Part shown: positions 1-10,513 of the stretch, piece after piece
How the letters are laid out: each line of letters begins with the position of its first letter
Position numbering within the stretch: the stretch's first letter is position 1
Origin: Macrophomina tecta
Taxonomy: Eukaryota; Ascomycota; Dothideomycetes; Botryosphaeriales; Botryosphaeriaceae
Reading direction: 5' to 3'
Assembly: GCA_024180945.1 (NCBI GenBank)
Contig: JAKSGN010000038.1
Coordinates: 1,984,001-2,048,000, forward strand
Length of the DNA: 64,000 bases
Notes under the pieces: model-generated
What the model was told of the DNA's origin: nothing
What the model saw: only the letters and a program-made list of their open reading frames with translations
The model's database searches: none
Program-made: the position numbers and the translations under genes

Positions 1-954
1 ATGCGCTGCTTTATATGCGCTCGGCCTAACTATGTACATACAATAGATCTGGCAAAAAAAAAAAAAAAAAAAAATAGAAGAGCAGATGCATGTGTATTCG
101 ATCTTCTACCCTATATGCTCAGTTTAACGTAGTTTGAACGATATTGGTAGAATAACAAAACATCTTGAAAACCATATTTCAAGCATGTTTGATGTACTAT
201 CTATGTGAGTTAACGATAATCAATACAAATGGTCCATAAGTCTTTTGGCCACTGACTGCTAAAAAAGTCAAATCCCGCAGTACCCCGTGTCTTTGTCTCC
301 GAATTTCCAGCGCTTAACTCATTTGGCGCACGTTCAACCACACCTATAATCCTACGGTCATAACCTATTTCCGGGTTCAAATACCCGGACTCGCTCTTCA
401 GTGAAACTTCCCAGATCTGCTGTCTAAAGTTTGTTAGTATAATCCAAGAAGTGTGATTTGATCGCAGGAGCATGAGGGGCGGCTCTGTGCTCTCGCCGTT
501 CTTGTGTATAGAGAGCAGTTTGGAGAGCTCAACAAATACTGCAGTCTACATCTTGCTCGACTGCCTGGGGAACGGTTATGCGTCTGGGTTTCTGTTCAGT
601 ACTTTTTCCCTGAAAGTTCGCTCCGCACTTTTGCGAAACAGAAATACGGACTCCGACTACTTCTACATGTCCATGGTATTATCCTTCCCATAGCCGTTAC
701 TCGGCGCAAATGCAACCCTCCACGCTCTGCTGCAAACAATTCCCATCATGAAAGTCCCTCCAATCCATAGAACGATCCGCAAGATGCCCCAAAATATCTT
801 CTAGATCAGTGCAACACAACCAATAACATTCATGTATGGACTAATCATTCAACGCTCCGATTCGAACGTGTTGTAATATCTCTAAGCACGTTCTAGCCAC
901 TTTGACCAGGCCCTATCATCTTCAGCTCGGAATAGCCCAGGAAAGGGGGAAAAT
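1..954. other. Gene-free left edge
   Basis: No open frame here has recognisable protein character; the short frames between 210 and 770 have no domain-like composition and no convincing splice partners. The only visible structure is a 21-base A tract at 54-74. The stretch lies beyond the 3' end of the minus-strand thioesterase-like gene. Confidence 0.6.
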
Positions 955-1921
955 CTAAATCTTGCTAGCGTCTTTCGTCCTCCGTTTCGCGGTATTCCTC
1001 TCTGCGCTCAATACAAGGGCAACGTGGTGACTCAACGCCACGAGGTCACCAGTCTCATCCAGAACAACCACTTCCAGGTCCTGCCGCCCGTTCTTGATCT
1101 TCTTTGCCCGGACTCGCACGAACAACCACTCCACGCCCTCTTCCGGCAGTGGCTTCTTGATATCGAGGTTCAGCAGCAAGGTCGGATACCAGAACGGCGC
1201 AGCATTCTTCTCCTCCCGACGGAACTCCTCGATGATCTGGGGCCACAGGTCCGACACCACTCCAATGCTTTCATTGGTGAACCTCTCGCCCGAGTCGAGG
1301 CGGAGCCATTCGTCCGAGAGGCTCTTCATGGCCTGACCGTTCCGCGGCAGGTACATGCGCACGCGGTTCATCACTTTCCGGAACTTGGGGAACGGCTTCT
1401 CGGTCACCTCGGCCCAATGCTCGTCCCTGTCTTCGGCCAAGTGCGCGAGGTCGACAGGTGGCGGGGCAGGATCGAGGGACCAGCCCGTCTCGAAGGACAC
1501 GCCCTGCTCGTTGTCGATGTTGGAGTTGGTGATGTAGCCGACCACCTCTTCCCGGCCATCCTGCACCAGCGACACATGGATCGTGGACGTCTGCCGGCCC
1601 AGCTTTGCGTCCTTGACCTCGAAAGTCGCGGGGCCTTCTTGCGTTCGCCGCAAGAACTCGAGGTGCAGCGTGATGGTGTGCGGCTGATTTTGGGCGGCGA
1701 GCGTGGTGCGGAAGTGGGTTGAGGCGACGCGCAGGAACACAGCTGTGACAAATCCGCCGTGGGGTACTGATGCGCTGTTAGCATACCTAGTATACCCATG
1801 AAGTAATCAACGCGATGCTGGGCGTACCTGAACCAACGCACCACTCGGTGTGGAAATTGGCCGAGTAGGTGTGCGAGTCCACGGCTTTCACCGCCGTGGC
1901 CTCTGCGAACGAGGGTGCCAT
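955..1921 (-). CDS. Thioesterase-like (TesB-type, double hotdog) protein
   Basis: Two exons, 1921-1828 and 1766-955, with a 61 nt intron (GTACGC...CAG), encode 301 residues. The first exon supplies MAPSFAEATAV and the N-terminal hotdog strand, ending in the HTEWCVGSVPHGGF segment. That segment, with HGG before a long helix, is typical of the fungal thioesterase-like superfamily related to acyl-CoA thioesterase II. The second half holds the second hotdog repeat, including the SDLWPQII and WLFVRVRAKKIKNGRQDLEV stretches. Members are thought to hydrolyse or bind acyl-CoA; the substrate cannot be read from sequence. The start was chosen because it lies just before the conserved N-terminal block and the exon joins in frame. 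It is divergent from the acyl-CoA ligase gene, which suggests a shared acyl-CoA pathway (inference). Confidence 0.82.
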
Positions 1922-2315
1922 CTCGGGGATAGAGGGAAGGAGGGGGAAGGCAGGAGACTAGGGATGTCTGCGGGGCCGAAGCAGGCTACATGGCGACGAT
2001 ACGGGGGTGAATGGCGTTGGAGTTGCGAACGAGGCGGCTGAGGGGCAGCCTCGGCACAGCTCACAGGGCCCGCTGCAAATGACGGGAGAGAGAGCCCCAG
2101 CGGCCTCGGCTGTCTTCCCCGGATCTTGGCCCCCCGCCGCTCCGTCTCAAAGCAACTGCGTCACTCATTGGCACGACAGGCCGCCGCCACCATTCGGCGC
2201 GCGGCCTGCGTCGGCTACTCCTATCTTTCACACCGCGTCGATTGCTAAACCCGCCTCTGGTCTCCCCTCCGCTCTTCTCCCGCGCCCCTCCTCTCCACTC
2301 CGCCTTACAGTCACA
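1922..2315. promoter_or_regulatory. Divergent promoter between thioesterase-like and acyl-CoA ligase genes
   Basis: 394 bp separate the two start codons, which point away from each other. The interval is GC-rich with pyrimidine tracts near the ligase start, as in many fungal core promoters. No named operator was recognised. The ligase start at 2316 sits in a favourable CACAATG context. Confidence 0.55.
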
Positions 2316-4146
2316 ATGCCTACCCCCTCGCCCTACCCTTCCATCGATATCCCCAACATTGATATCTGGTCCTTTCTCTTTGAGGGCAACGACAGGTCCT
2401 TTCCCGACGACAAAGGTAACACCCGAAAGATTTGGGTTTTATACCCTCTCAGAGCTGTAATGCAGACCGCTTCCATGCTCTCTGCAGGAGCTCCTTCGCT
2501 GCGTGCCTCTCTTCAAGAGATCATCAACGCTAACAGCCCGCCAGTGATCTATTTGGACGCCAACACGAACCGGTCGTATACCTATGCTCAAATCAAGAGC
2601 ACCGCCATCGACTTCGGGGAAGGCCTGAAGGGCGTCTGGGACTGGCAAAAAGGCGACGTGCTCGCCATCTTCTCGCCCAATTGCATCGACACTCCCGCCA
2701 TAACCTGGGGCACGCACTGGGCCGGCGGCATCATCTCCCCAGCAAACCCCACCTACAGCGTAGACGAACTCGCCTTCCAGCTGCAAAATGCCGGCGCAAA
2801 GGCCGTCGTCACCCAGCTGCCGCTGCTGCCCACCGTGCGCAAAGCGGCTGCGACGGCCGGGATTCCGCAGGACCGGATAATTGTCATGGGCGACGCGCGG
2901 GATCCAGAGGGCACAGTGAAGCACTTCACTAGCATCCGCAACATCTCGGGCGTCTCGCGCTTCCGGCGGACGAAGCTGAACCCGGGCGAGGACCTCGCCT
3001 TCCTCGTCTACTCGAGCGGCACGACGGGGCTGCCCAAGGGCGTGATGCTGACGCACACCAACATCGTCGCCAACACGATGATGAACAAGGCCGTCGAGGG
3101 CAAGAACCTGCAGTGGGAGAAGGACAAGATCATTGCTTTCCTGCCCTTCTTCCACATCTACGGCCTGACCTGCCTCATCCACCACGCTATGTTCAAGGGC
3201 GTCCAGCTCGTCGTCATGGACAAGTTCGACCTCGAGAAGTTCTGCCAGAACGTGCAGGACCACAAGGTCACCTTTGCCTACCTCGTGCCGCCCGTCGTGC
3301 TCATGCTCAGCAAGTCGCCCCTTGTCGACAAGTACGACCTCTCCTCCATCCGCATGACCAACTCGGGCGCCGCGCCCCTGACGCGCGAGATCGTTGAGGA
3401 GTTGTGGAAGAAGCGCAGGTTCCCGGTCAAGCAGGGCTACGGCTTGAGCGAGACGAGCCCGACGACGCACACGCAGGAGTGGGCCGACTGGGATAGGAAG
3501 ATCGGCAGCGTGGGCAAGCTGATGCCGAACCAGGTGGCTAAGTACATGAGTCCTGAGGAGAAGGAGGTGCCGGTCGGTGAAACGGGCGAGCTGTGGATCA
3601 AGGGCCCAAACGTGTTCAAGGGGTACTGGAAGAATGAAGAAGCGACGAAGAACGCGTTGACGGAGGACGGGTTCTTCAAGACCGGGGATGTTGGGCATCA
3701 GGACGACGAGGGCCACTTTTACATCACGGATAGGGTGAAGGAGTTGATCAAGTACAAGGGTAAGTTTGGCGTCGTGTTTCGTGCGGAGAGGTTGTTTTGG
3801 TACTCATTTTGAAACAGGCTTTCAAGTCCCACCCGCCGAGCTGGAGGGGCTACTCGTTTCACATCCTTCCGTCGAAGACGTTGCAGTCGTGGGGATCTAC
3901 GATAAAAATCAGGCCACAGAGGTGCCTCGCGCTTATATTGTGCCGGCAAAGGGCAGTGAGAAGGGCCCGAAAACGGAAAAGGAGATCATAGACTGGCTGA
4001 CCGAAAAGGTCGCCCACCACAAGAGACTAAGAGGAGGCGTCCGGTTCGTTGATGAGATTCCCAAAAGCGTAAGTGGTAAGATCTTAAGGAGAGTACTAAA
4101 GGCAAAGGCCGAAGAGGAAGAGAAGGGCGGAAAGGCGAAATTGTAG
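2316..4146 (+). CDS. 4-coumarate/acyl-CoA ligase, peroxisomal type (ANL superfamily)
   Basis: Exons 2316-2415, 2545-3759 and 3818-4146 encode 547 residues, the usual length of fungal 4-coumarate-CoA-ligase-like enzymes. The enzyme would activate a carboxylic acid (aryl or fatty) with ATP and form its CoA thioester. Visible motifs are the phosphate-binding loop YSSGTTGLPKGV, the YGLSETSPTTH adenine-site motif, the TGDVG motif, the ITDRVKELIKYKG hinge, and the C-terminal lysine motif PKSVSGKILRR. The protein ends in AKL, a peroxisomal targeting signal type 1, so peroxisomal matrix location is likely. The start at 2316 is preferred to the longer open frame from 2007 because MPTPSPYPSIDIPN matches the family N-terminus. 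The first intron (2416-2544) is 129 nt with no in-frame stop. It is divergent from a thioesterase-like gene. The exact substrate is unknown. Confidence 0.92.
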
Positions 4147-6861
4147 AGGATAGAACCATGTAGAGAGAGGTATGTCGCTCCATACACTGAGACAATTAAG
4201 ACTTCGTACCTTACATCGCACGGCCCCGAATAAGTAATGCAAGGTTCTGCTCGCGTATAGACACCCGCTAGGAGTTGCCTCTTTGGCTCTCCGAAAGTAT
4301 ATTGACTTTCTTCGAGCAAGGGGCTACTAACGTCGCTTGTGAGAAGCCTTGATTCGGTAAAGCTGCAGATCTCTTTTGGGATGGCGCTCTTCTCAAGCAG
4401 CCATCGCCTTGACGACTCCAGCTTGGCCTTTCGCAACCACTGTTTGTGCCGTCTCGATTCGCAATACCACCACCTTCTGTCCCCCTGCACCTGCACGAGA
4501 TGTTAGCGTCATCGGTTTCGCAGACACGTCCCGCCGCGTGAACCTTATTTGCCCCATGCATCATAGATGCGACTGTCGGAATGCTTCGGTTGGCGCGGGC
4601 CGTGAAGTAGGGCTGCATGACGCAGAGGACTTCTTTTGATGCCGCCGTCAACGAGAAGTTGCTTCAGCTAGGAAAAGAAGGCAAGTACGCCTGGGCACGC
4701 ACGGATAAGGTCTTGCCGGTGATGTGGCCCATGGTGGGCAGTTTCTCAGCCTTCATCTTCACCATCGACATCCGTACACCTCCACTGACATTCTTTGTTG
4801 AGGCCTGAATGCGCTGTGGTCAAAAGGAATCCAGCCACTAAAGGTGGCTCGCACGAAGGAAGAACGGATACCTTGCAGTCTGGATTACGCTGCGGCGCAC
4901 AGGACCAATGGACTCCTTGCAATTGCAAAAGCTCGCTTTAAACAGGTCTGTGGAGCTTCGTTCCATCTTCGAGAAAGGCCGACGACTCTGGCAAAGCGTC
5001 TCCCAGCTTGCACTACCTTCCGTCGAAGCTTGCCCAGCGGATATTGCTGGCCTCTTACACCCGCTCCAGACGGCCATGCTCGCGCCTTACCGCATGTGTG
5101 AAGGTCAACTCCAAGAACTCTCCGATCTGAATGGACTGTGCTCCCAGTCTCAACATACTCACCAACTACTCCACGGGCCCGCCGAGCAGAGTTGCGGCAC
5201 TGTTCCACCAAAGCCATACGATCCTTCACATGTAGCCGGCTGCGCGCGCGCCGTCCTCTTAACTTTCGGGCCGCATCTCATCGTCTCCCCCCCACCCCAA
5301 ACGCCCATTCATCCGGACCGGCGTGTCACACCAACCGACCCGGCGGACTGCGTCGCCCTCCGTCGGGCGGGGAGAAGGCGCAGCACGGCAGTCTAACGGC
5401 TTGGAAGGCGCACCGCGCTTCTCACATCCCGAACCGGGTTGCAAGCTTGCCGGCTAACGCCTGATCGGATGATGCGACAACGGAAGCGTCCGACGAACGG
5501 GGAGAGGCTGCGTGAGAAAGACTCTCTCTTTTCTTTTTCTCCGATCCCGACGTGGCGGTGGCGGGGCGAAGAGTAAGTGGTCCGGTGCGCGGCGCCTTCT
5601 CCACGATGGCGTCGGTACGGTGGCACAGCAAGTGTCGGAAGGTGAATGGTTTGCGCACGAGCAGCACCGTGGGGAGTGCTCTCGTGCGGGCGTTGTGGGG
5701 ACTGTGCTGCCTTTTCGGCAGGGGGAATTTTACCCGTGGGGCTTCAACGGCGCATCCTCGTCCTCTCCTCGCCGTGTCGCGTCTAGGCCCGCTTCAAGAG
5801 AGACCGCTCGTCTCTTTGCGCGAGACGTCGACGGGGATGGAGGGGGTTTATGCTGGTTGATCGGCTGGCCAGGGGTGCGCATTGGGAAACAATGCCCGGT
5901 AGGAGATTTACTGTACTGCTATACATAGCAGTCGGGAAATTATTAAGAGCCAGGCCGGCGGGTAGCGCGATAATGCTTGCGGACAGTTCAATGCTGCTTC
6001 AGGGAGCAGTTGGTGGTGTGTGGGTGGAGGGAGCAGGCGTTCCCGACGAATGGTTGCTGTGACGAAGCTGGCGCAGAGGATCGGCCGTCCACGCACCTCG
6101 GCGCACGAATGTGGAGATGGGAGGTGTTGCAGGTGGTGGTTTTGGGTGGTGTGAAGGAGCCGCTCCAGAGACCGCAGGGCGAACAAAACGCAGCGCTAGC
6201 GGCGGGAGAGAGCCGTGTTGCCCACTGGACCGGAGTCGGCAGCAGGGATCTCCATCGACTGCCGCGAAGGGGGTAACCGTCGCCGGCCGGCTCTTCTCAG
6301 CCTGCCCCAGCGTTTCGCCTTATACAGGGTTCCGACTCCTGGCTTCGACCACATCGTGCCGGTTTCGTTTTGGGAGCAGACCCGTGCCCCTCCCCCCCAT
6401 GCACACGCCGGAGAGCACCTGCGCGGCACAACAGCGCCTCGAAACGATTTTTGCTGCCAGATCCCGGACTGGTCGGTTTGCTGCTTCGGGGCCATGTCGT
6501 CCGCCACGCCTGTCGCGCTATCTGCCCATTGATGTTTCACATTGTTCTGCATGGTCTCTTATTACTCTTCCATGTGCCTGCACCCTGGCAGGAATACTAA
6601 GAGCGTGTGTGCTGGCTTACCGCTTCCTTCAACCTGCTTCCCAGTCGCTGCATCTGCAGGTGCTTTTTTTCCAGCCCACAAGCCTTTTTGACCACCCCCC
6701 TTCCCCTCCCCATGGCCGCGTGAGTCGCCACACTTTAGATTGATTGATCTACGCGCTTCCCGCTCCCGCCTTTCATGGGTTTGCCGTTGCTCCACTCATC
6801 TCATATCTCTGCACCTCCGCCCCTTGATTCGTGGTGTTTCTCCTGCTCTTCATACTTATAA
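4147..6861. other. 2.7 kb without a recognisable gene
   Basis: Only short, overlapping, low-complexity frames occur on both strands; none shows a domain, a plausible exon chain or a conserved start context. The part near 5260-5600 is GC-rich and 6600-6860 is pyrimidine-rich, probably the promoter and 5' leader of the receptor gene that starts at 6862. I see no transposon termini or tandem repeats. Confidence 0.5.
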
Positions 6862-8421
6862 ATGAGCCTGCAATCGACACCGGGCATGGCCCCGCCTGCC
6901 GGTCAGACTTCGAACTTCGATGGCCCGATGACGAGTGCCCAGTGGGAGGTCATTCGCGTAGGCGCTGGGCTCGTGGGCGCTGCGACCGTGACGCTGGCGT
7001 TGAGTATATGGGCGCGCGCTGGGGTAATGAGACATTTTGGCCTGGATGACTGTAAGCTGGCTCACTCTTACACTCAGGAGAGCTGACTGACCTTTCGCAG
7101 ATGCGGTCGTGGCAGCCTGGGTAAGGAATCAATAACTGTGTAGAATCAAACGGATGTGTGCTGATTGAACCCAGTTGCTGAGTGTCGCTTTCTTCGTGTG
7201 CTCCATACATTGTATGAAATACTCCGGGATCTTGTGCGAAAACAAATGTACTCAGATACTGACGACAAAGCCAGGGATGCAGTACGGTTTTGGAGATCAT
7301 CTCTGGAACATAAGAGCCACGCAGTTGGAAGATTATGCGCAGGTGAGTCCACAGGACTGTATGGCCGCTCTCTATGCACTGACAACCGCTTAGTGGAGTA
7401 TTGCGGTCCTCACTACTTACTGGTACGTGAATATCCACATGAAACCTTGGAGTGTGTCCAGGTTGGAACCAGCGTTAACCGCGTCGAGCAGTTGGGCGCC
7501 GATGCTCTCCAAATTCTCTATCCTCATCTTGTATCACCGCCTCAACCCGAGCAAACCCTTTCGCCTCGCAACATATGCCCTTATGGCAATCATCGTTGGA
7601 TATTCCATGGCTTCTACTATTGTGGTTAGTCATCGCCCTCGTCTATTGATGATTGCATCAAGCTAATATGAAGTAGATCAGTGCCGTTTGCAGGCCGACA
7701 GATCCAACTAAGACCCAGTGCCTCAACAACTTCACCATTGTCCAAGCAGTCGTGAACATCACAACAGGGGGCCTCATGGTCCTGCTACCTTTGCCGATCA
7801 TCCAAAGATTACATTTTCCTATCGGCGAACGGATGATTGTGTTCCTTCTTCTGGCTGAAGGAGCCTTGTAAGTTTACGCAGTGTAAACGCTCGCAAAGAA
7901 ACCTGGCTGACTGGAAATTAGTGCGGTCGCTGCTAGCATAACACGCGTCGTCATTATCCAGAATATCCAGACAGCCCAGGATTACACTTGGGAGCGTGTC
8001 CGCGTCTCCATCTGGTCGTCAGTAACACCGGCTTCCCACGTTACAAAAGGCAGCATGCTAACAATACTGTTTGATCAGCACGGTCGAGATAAACGTCATT
8101 ATCATATGCCAATGCATGATAGCTCTAAAGCCTTTGATCAAACAATACTTGCCAGGAATGCTTGATGACGGGATCTACCCTCAATCTCCCAACGTGCCGC
8201 GGAGCCGGAGTAGGATTAGCCTTCCCTTCAGCTTAATGGCGGCGGCAGGTGGCAAGGGTACAACCCGCGTAGCCGGAAACAGCCGGATATCGAAAGGTTG
8301 GTGGAGGAGTCCCAACAAAGATGAGATCATCATAACAAACACGTACGAGGTGCGGAGCACGTACGAGCTGCAGATGGGTAATACGGAGAGCATGGAGAAC
8401 ATCATCCTGCCAAAACGTTGA
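6862..8421 (+). CDS. PTH11-like / fungal rhodopsin-domain seven-helix membrane protein
   Basis: Nine exons (6862-7051, 7101-7120, 7175-7211, 7275-7342, 7394-7422, 7462-7624, 7677-7867, 7922-8017, 8079-8421) give 378 residues. The order of hydrophobic segments fits the fungal rhodopsin domain found in PTH11-related receptors. Helix 1 ends in the family-typical RHFGLDDYAVV junction; later helices include KFSILILYHRL, the NITTGGLMVLLPLPII segment and the STVEINVIIICQCM helix with its charged Glu. The C-terminus is a cytoplasmic tail of about 110 residues. Such proteins are putative plasma-membrane receptors; the ligand is unknown and no CFEM domain is visible. The very small exons are typical of this family, but the two smallest (20 and 29 nt) are the weakest part of the model. 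The gene stands alone, facing a decayed SMP-30-like locus. Confidence 0.8.
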
Positions 8422-8599
8422 TCTGATTCAAAAGCATCATGGACATGAACCGTCGGAGACGTGAGGCCGGACCTGAGCGCGTGCGTGTTGTTTTGTTTGT
8501 TTTCAGCGGGAGGAGTGGAATATACCCAAGGCCGCGCTTCATATATTTCTACTTCTTTCTGCTCCGCGCTCTCGTCTTGCTCTTCGTCTTGCGGTGATA

Positions 8600-9180
8600 T
8601 CTCGAGAAATTTGGCTTGGTTCCCTCACCGGCGGTAGCTGTATCCCATTCAGGGCCATTTAGGGAAATGAGCCGCATCGGACGGCGCAATGGTCTCCGAG
8701 CCAGAGTGGAAGACGTCATGAGTCTGCCCGCAAGGGTCAACCCAGATGATAATGTTCGCTGCAGGGTCTGGAACAAGGACTCTGGGAAACCGTCCCCCCG
8801 TCTGCGTTGGCAGGGCAGCCAACCCCTTCAGGAAGGCAGCCTCGGGGATCTTGGAGATGAGCATAACGGTAGCAGCGGCAGATGGTCGGGGGGCTCCCGC
8901 ATACCCACGCTCCATACGACCCACGTGGCGAGCACGCCGTAGATGCTGTTTTTGGTCTTGCAGGCGACGACGGCGTAGACGTCGGGCGAGTATTGAGCAA
9001 TGCCGAGCGCGGCGGTGGTGCTCACGTGGTTGAAGCGGTAGATCAGTGAGGTGGCGTTGGCTCTGGGGTCTATGTTCCAGATCTCCGCTATCTCGATGCC
9101 GGTGATACAGGGTTTTGCCGTTCGGGCGGACTTCTATGTTTTCAAGGAAGGGGTTGGGAGATGCGAGGGCAGCGATCCGG
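8600..9180 (-). pseudogene. Decayed SMP-30/gluconolactonase-like gene
   Basis: Read on the minus strand, family-like pieces follow in the right order but in changing frames: NPFLENIEVRPNGKTL near 9157-9110; then IWNIDPRANATSLIYRF, YSPDVYAVVA and TWVVWSV near 9090-8905; then IPEAAFLKGLAAL and VLVPDPAANIIIWVD near 8860-8740. Changes of frame fall near 9108, near 8890 (a run of six Cs on the coding strand) and near 8655. No intron with proper borders repairs these steps. This resembles the fungal six-bladed propeller proteins often found beside secondary-metabolism genes. It looks like a degraded gene, not an active one; sequencing error at the homopolymer is the main alternative. Confidence 0.6.
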
Positions 9181-10513
9181 AGGAGTTATCCCATGCTGAA
9201 GTATATTCAGTCAACCATGTGGAGTTTTGCTGGTTGGTACGAACCTCGCTTACCATGTTACTTTCATATAGACAGTTATTCAATCTTAAATCATCCGTGA
9301 CTGTCACGGTTTAGTCCCAATGGTACTCATTATTGCTAATATACCACCGATCCAATCCAATAGTCTCTAGACCCGTCCAAAACTTCAACAATCAGCAATC
9401 GATAGTCCAGATAGTACTATAAATGAAGCCAGAGAATGCTCGAATAGCTCACCAGCGATTCCTTTGCATTCTCTACCTTGACCACTCAAGCCTATTTGTT
9501 ATCATTGTTACAGTGACATTAGGTAGCGCTTAGTATTGCCAATCAAGCAATGAAACAGCCTTTGACGGCTGGAACATGGAGCGCCGCGGCAACTCAAAAA
9601 GCAGTATCTCACATTCGCAGTCTGCATATCTGAGAGCGTAAAGTCTGGATTGATGTAACGAAATCTGAGGAGATCATGAGTGGAGGCTTTAAGGCCGTTC
9701 GAGTGATCAGGTTGACCCCAAGACGATTAAAAAAAAAAAAAAAAAACAACTAAAGATATTTGGCAGAGTGCCGCCGGGCATACAATATTCAAACTGTTGG
9801 AATCGGAAGCATGGTATAAGGAAAATATGGTTTAGGTATCAGTGTGAATTCGAAACGAGAATCGACATTCAAGTTGTGGCACTATCGGTGGGGTTTGAAG
9901 GCTTATGGATCCATCTGAGCTTTCTCCGCAAAAGGGCCAGTCGGACGATGGAGCAATTGTCTATCAACTTTGCCGCTGAAGCCGCCAGGCGCGATTCACG
10001 TGATATACGTTGAGCATGGACTACCCATATTAAAAGAACTCCATAACCATATTCAGGGAGCAGAAGTGGTGGTCCGGCAATGTATCGGCTGCCATGCGTG
10101 GTGGCTCGAACGCCCTTTTACTCTATTTTCCATTTTTTGGCGCGACAGGAGCGGAACCCGTTCCCCTGAGAAACCATGAGTGCAGTCAGTTCCTACTGCC
10201 ACTTAAGGTCCATTTTCTCTTCTAGATAAAGCATATGTTCGGGATCTATTCTGTCCGACACGGCGCGTGCGGAGTTTTGCGATTTACCGCCGCGCCGTAT
10301 CTACCCCACCGACTACCGTATCAGGCTAATGGTGCGGACCAATACTTCTCCTACATGCAACCCCACCTTGCCACCTCCACCTATCGCCAAATGACCAGTC
10401 ATATCCCAGCTCTTCCTCAGCAAGGCTGTTATTCCACTCGACCTTCTCCGCGTCTGCCAGAATCCTGTCATCCCAAACACCCGGGCTGACTCGAAACAAC
10501 CACCGCCACCACC
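9181..10513. other. Gene-free stretch upstream of the P450 gene
   Basis: No convincing coding sequence. A run of about 18 A residues lies near 9729-9746. The final 200 bp are pyrimidine-rich and likely hold the promoter and leader of the P450 gene starting at 10514. The 178 bp between the receptor gene and the pseudogene are also featureless. Confidence 0.5.

Noticed and set aside
2439..3716. A 425-codon minus-strand frame inside the acyl-CoA ligase gene
   Set aside because: Antisense shadow of a strongly supported ligase; composition (many Arg, Val, His, Leu) is typical of a mirrored GC-rich frame.
4885..5396. Frames of 114-162 codons on both strands in the 2.7 kb gap
   Set aside because: They overlap each other on opposite strands, lack domains and splice context, and have the composition of translated non-coding DNA.
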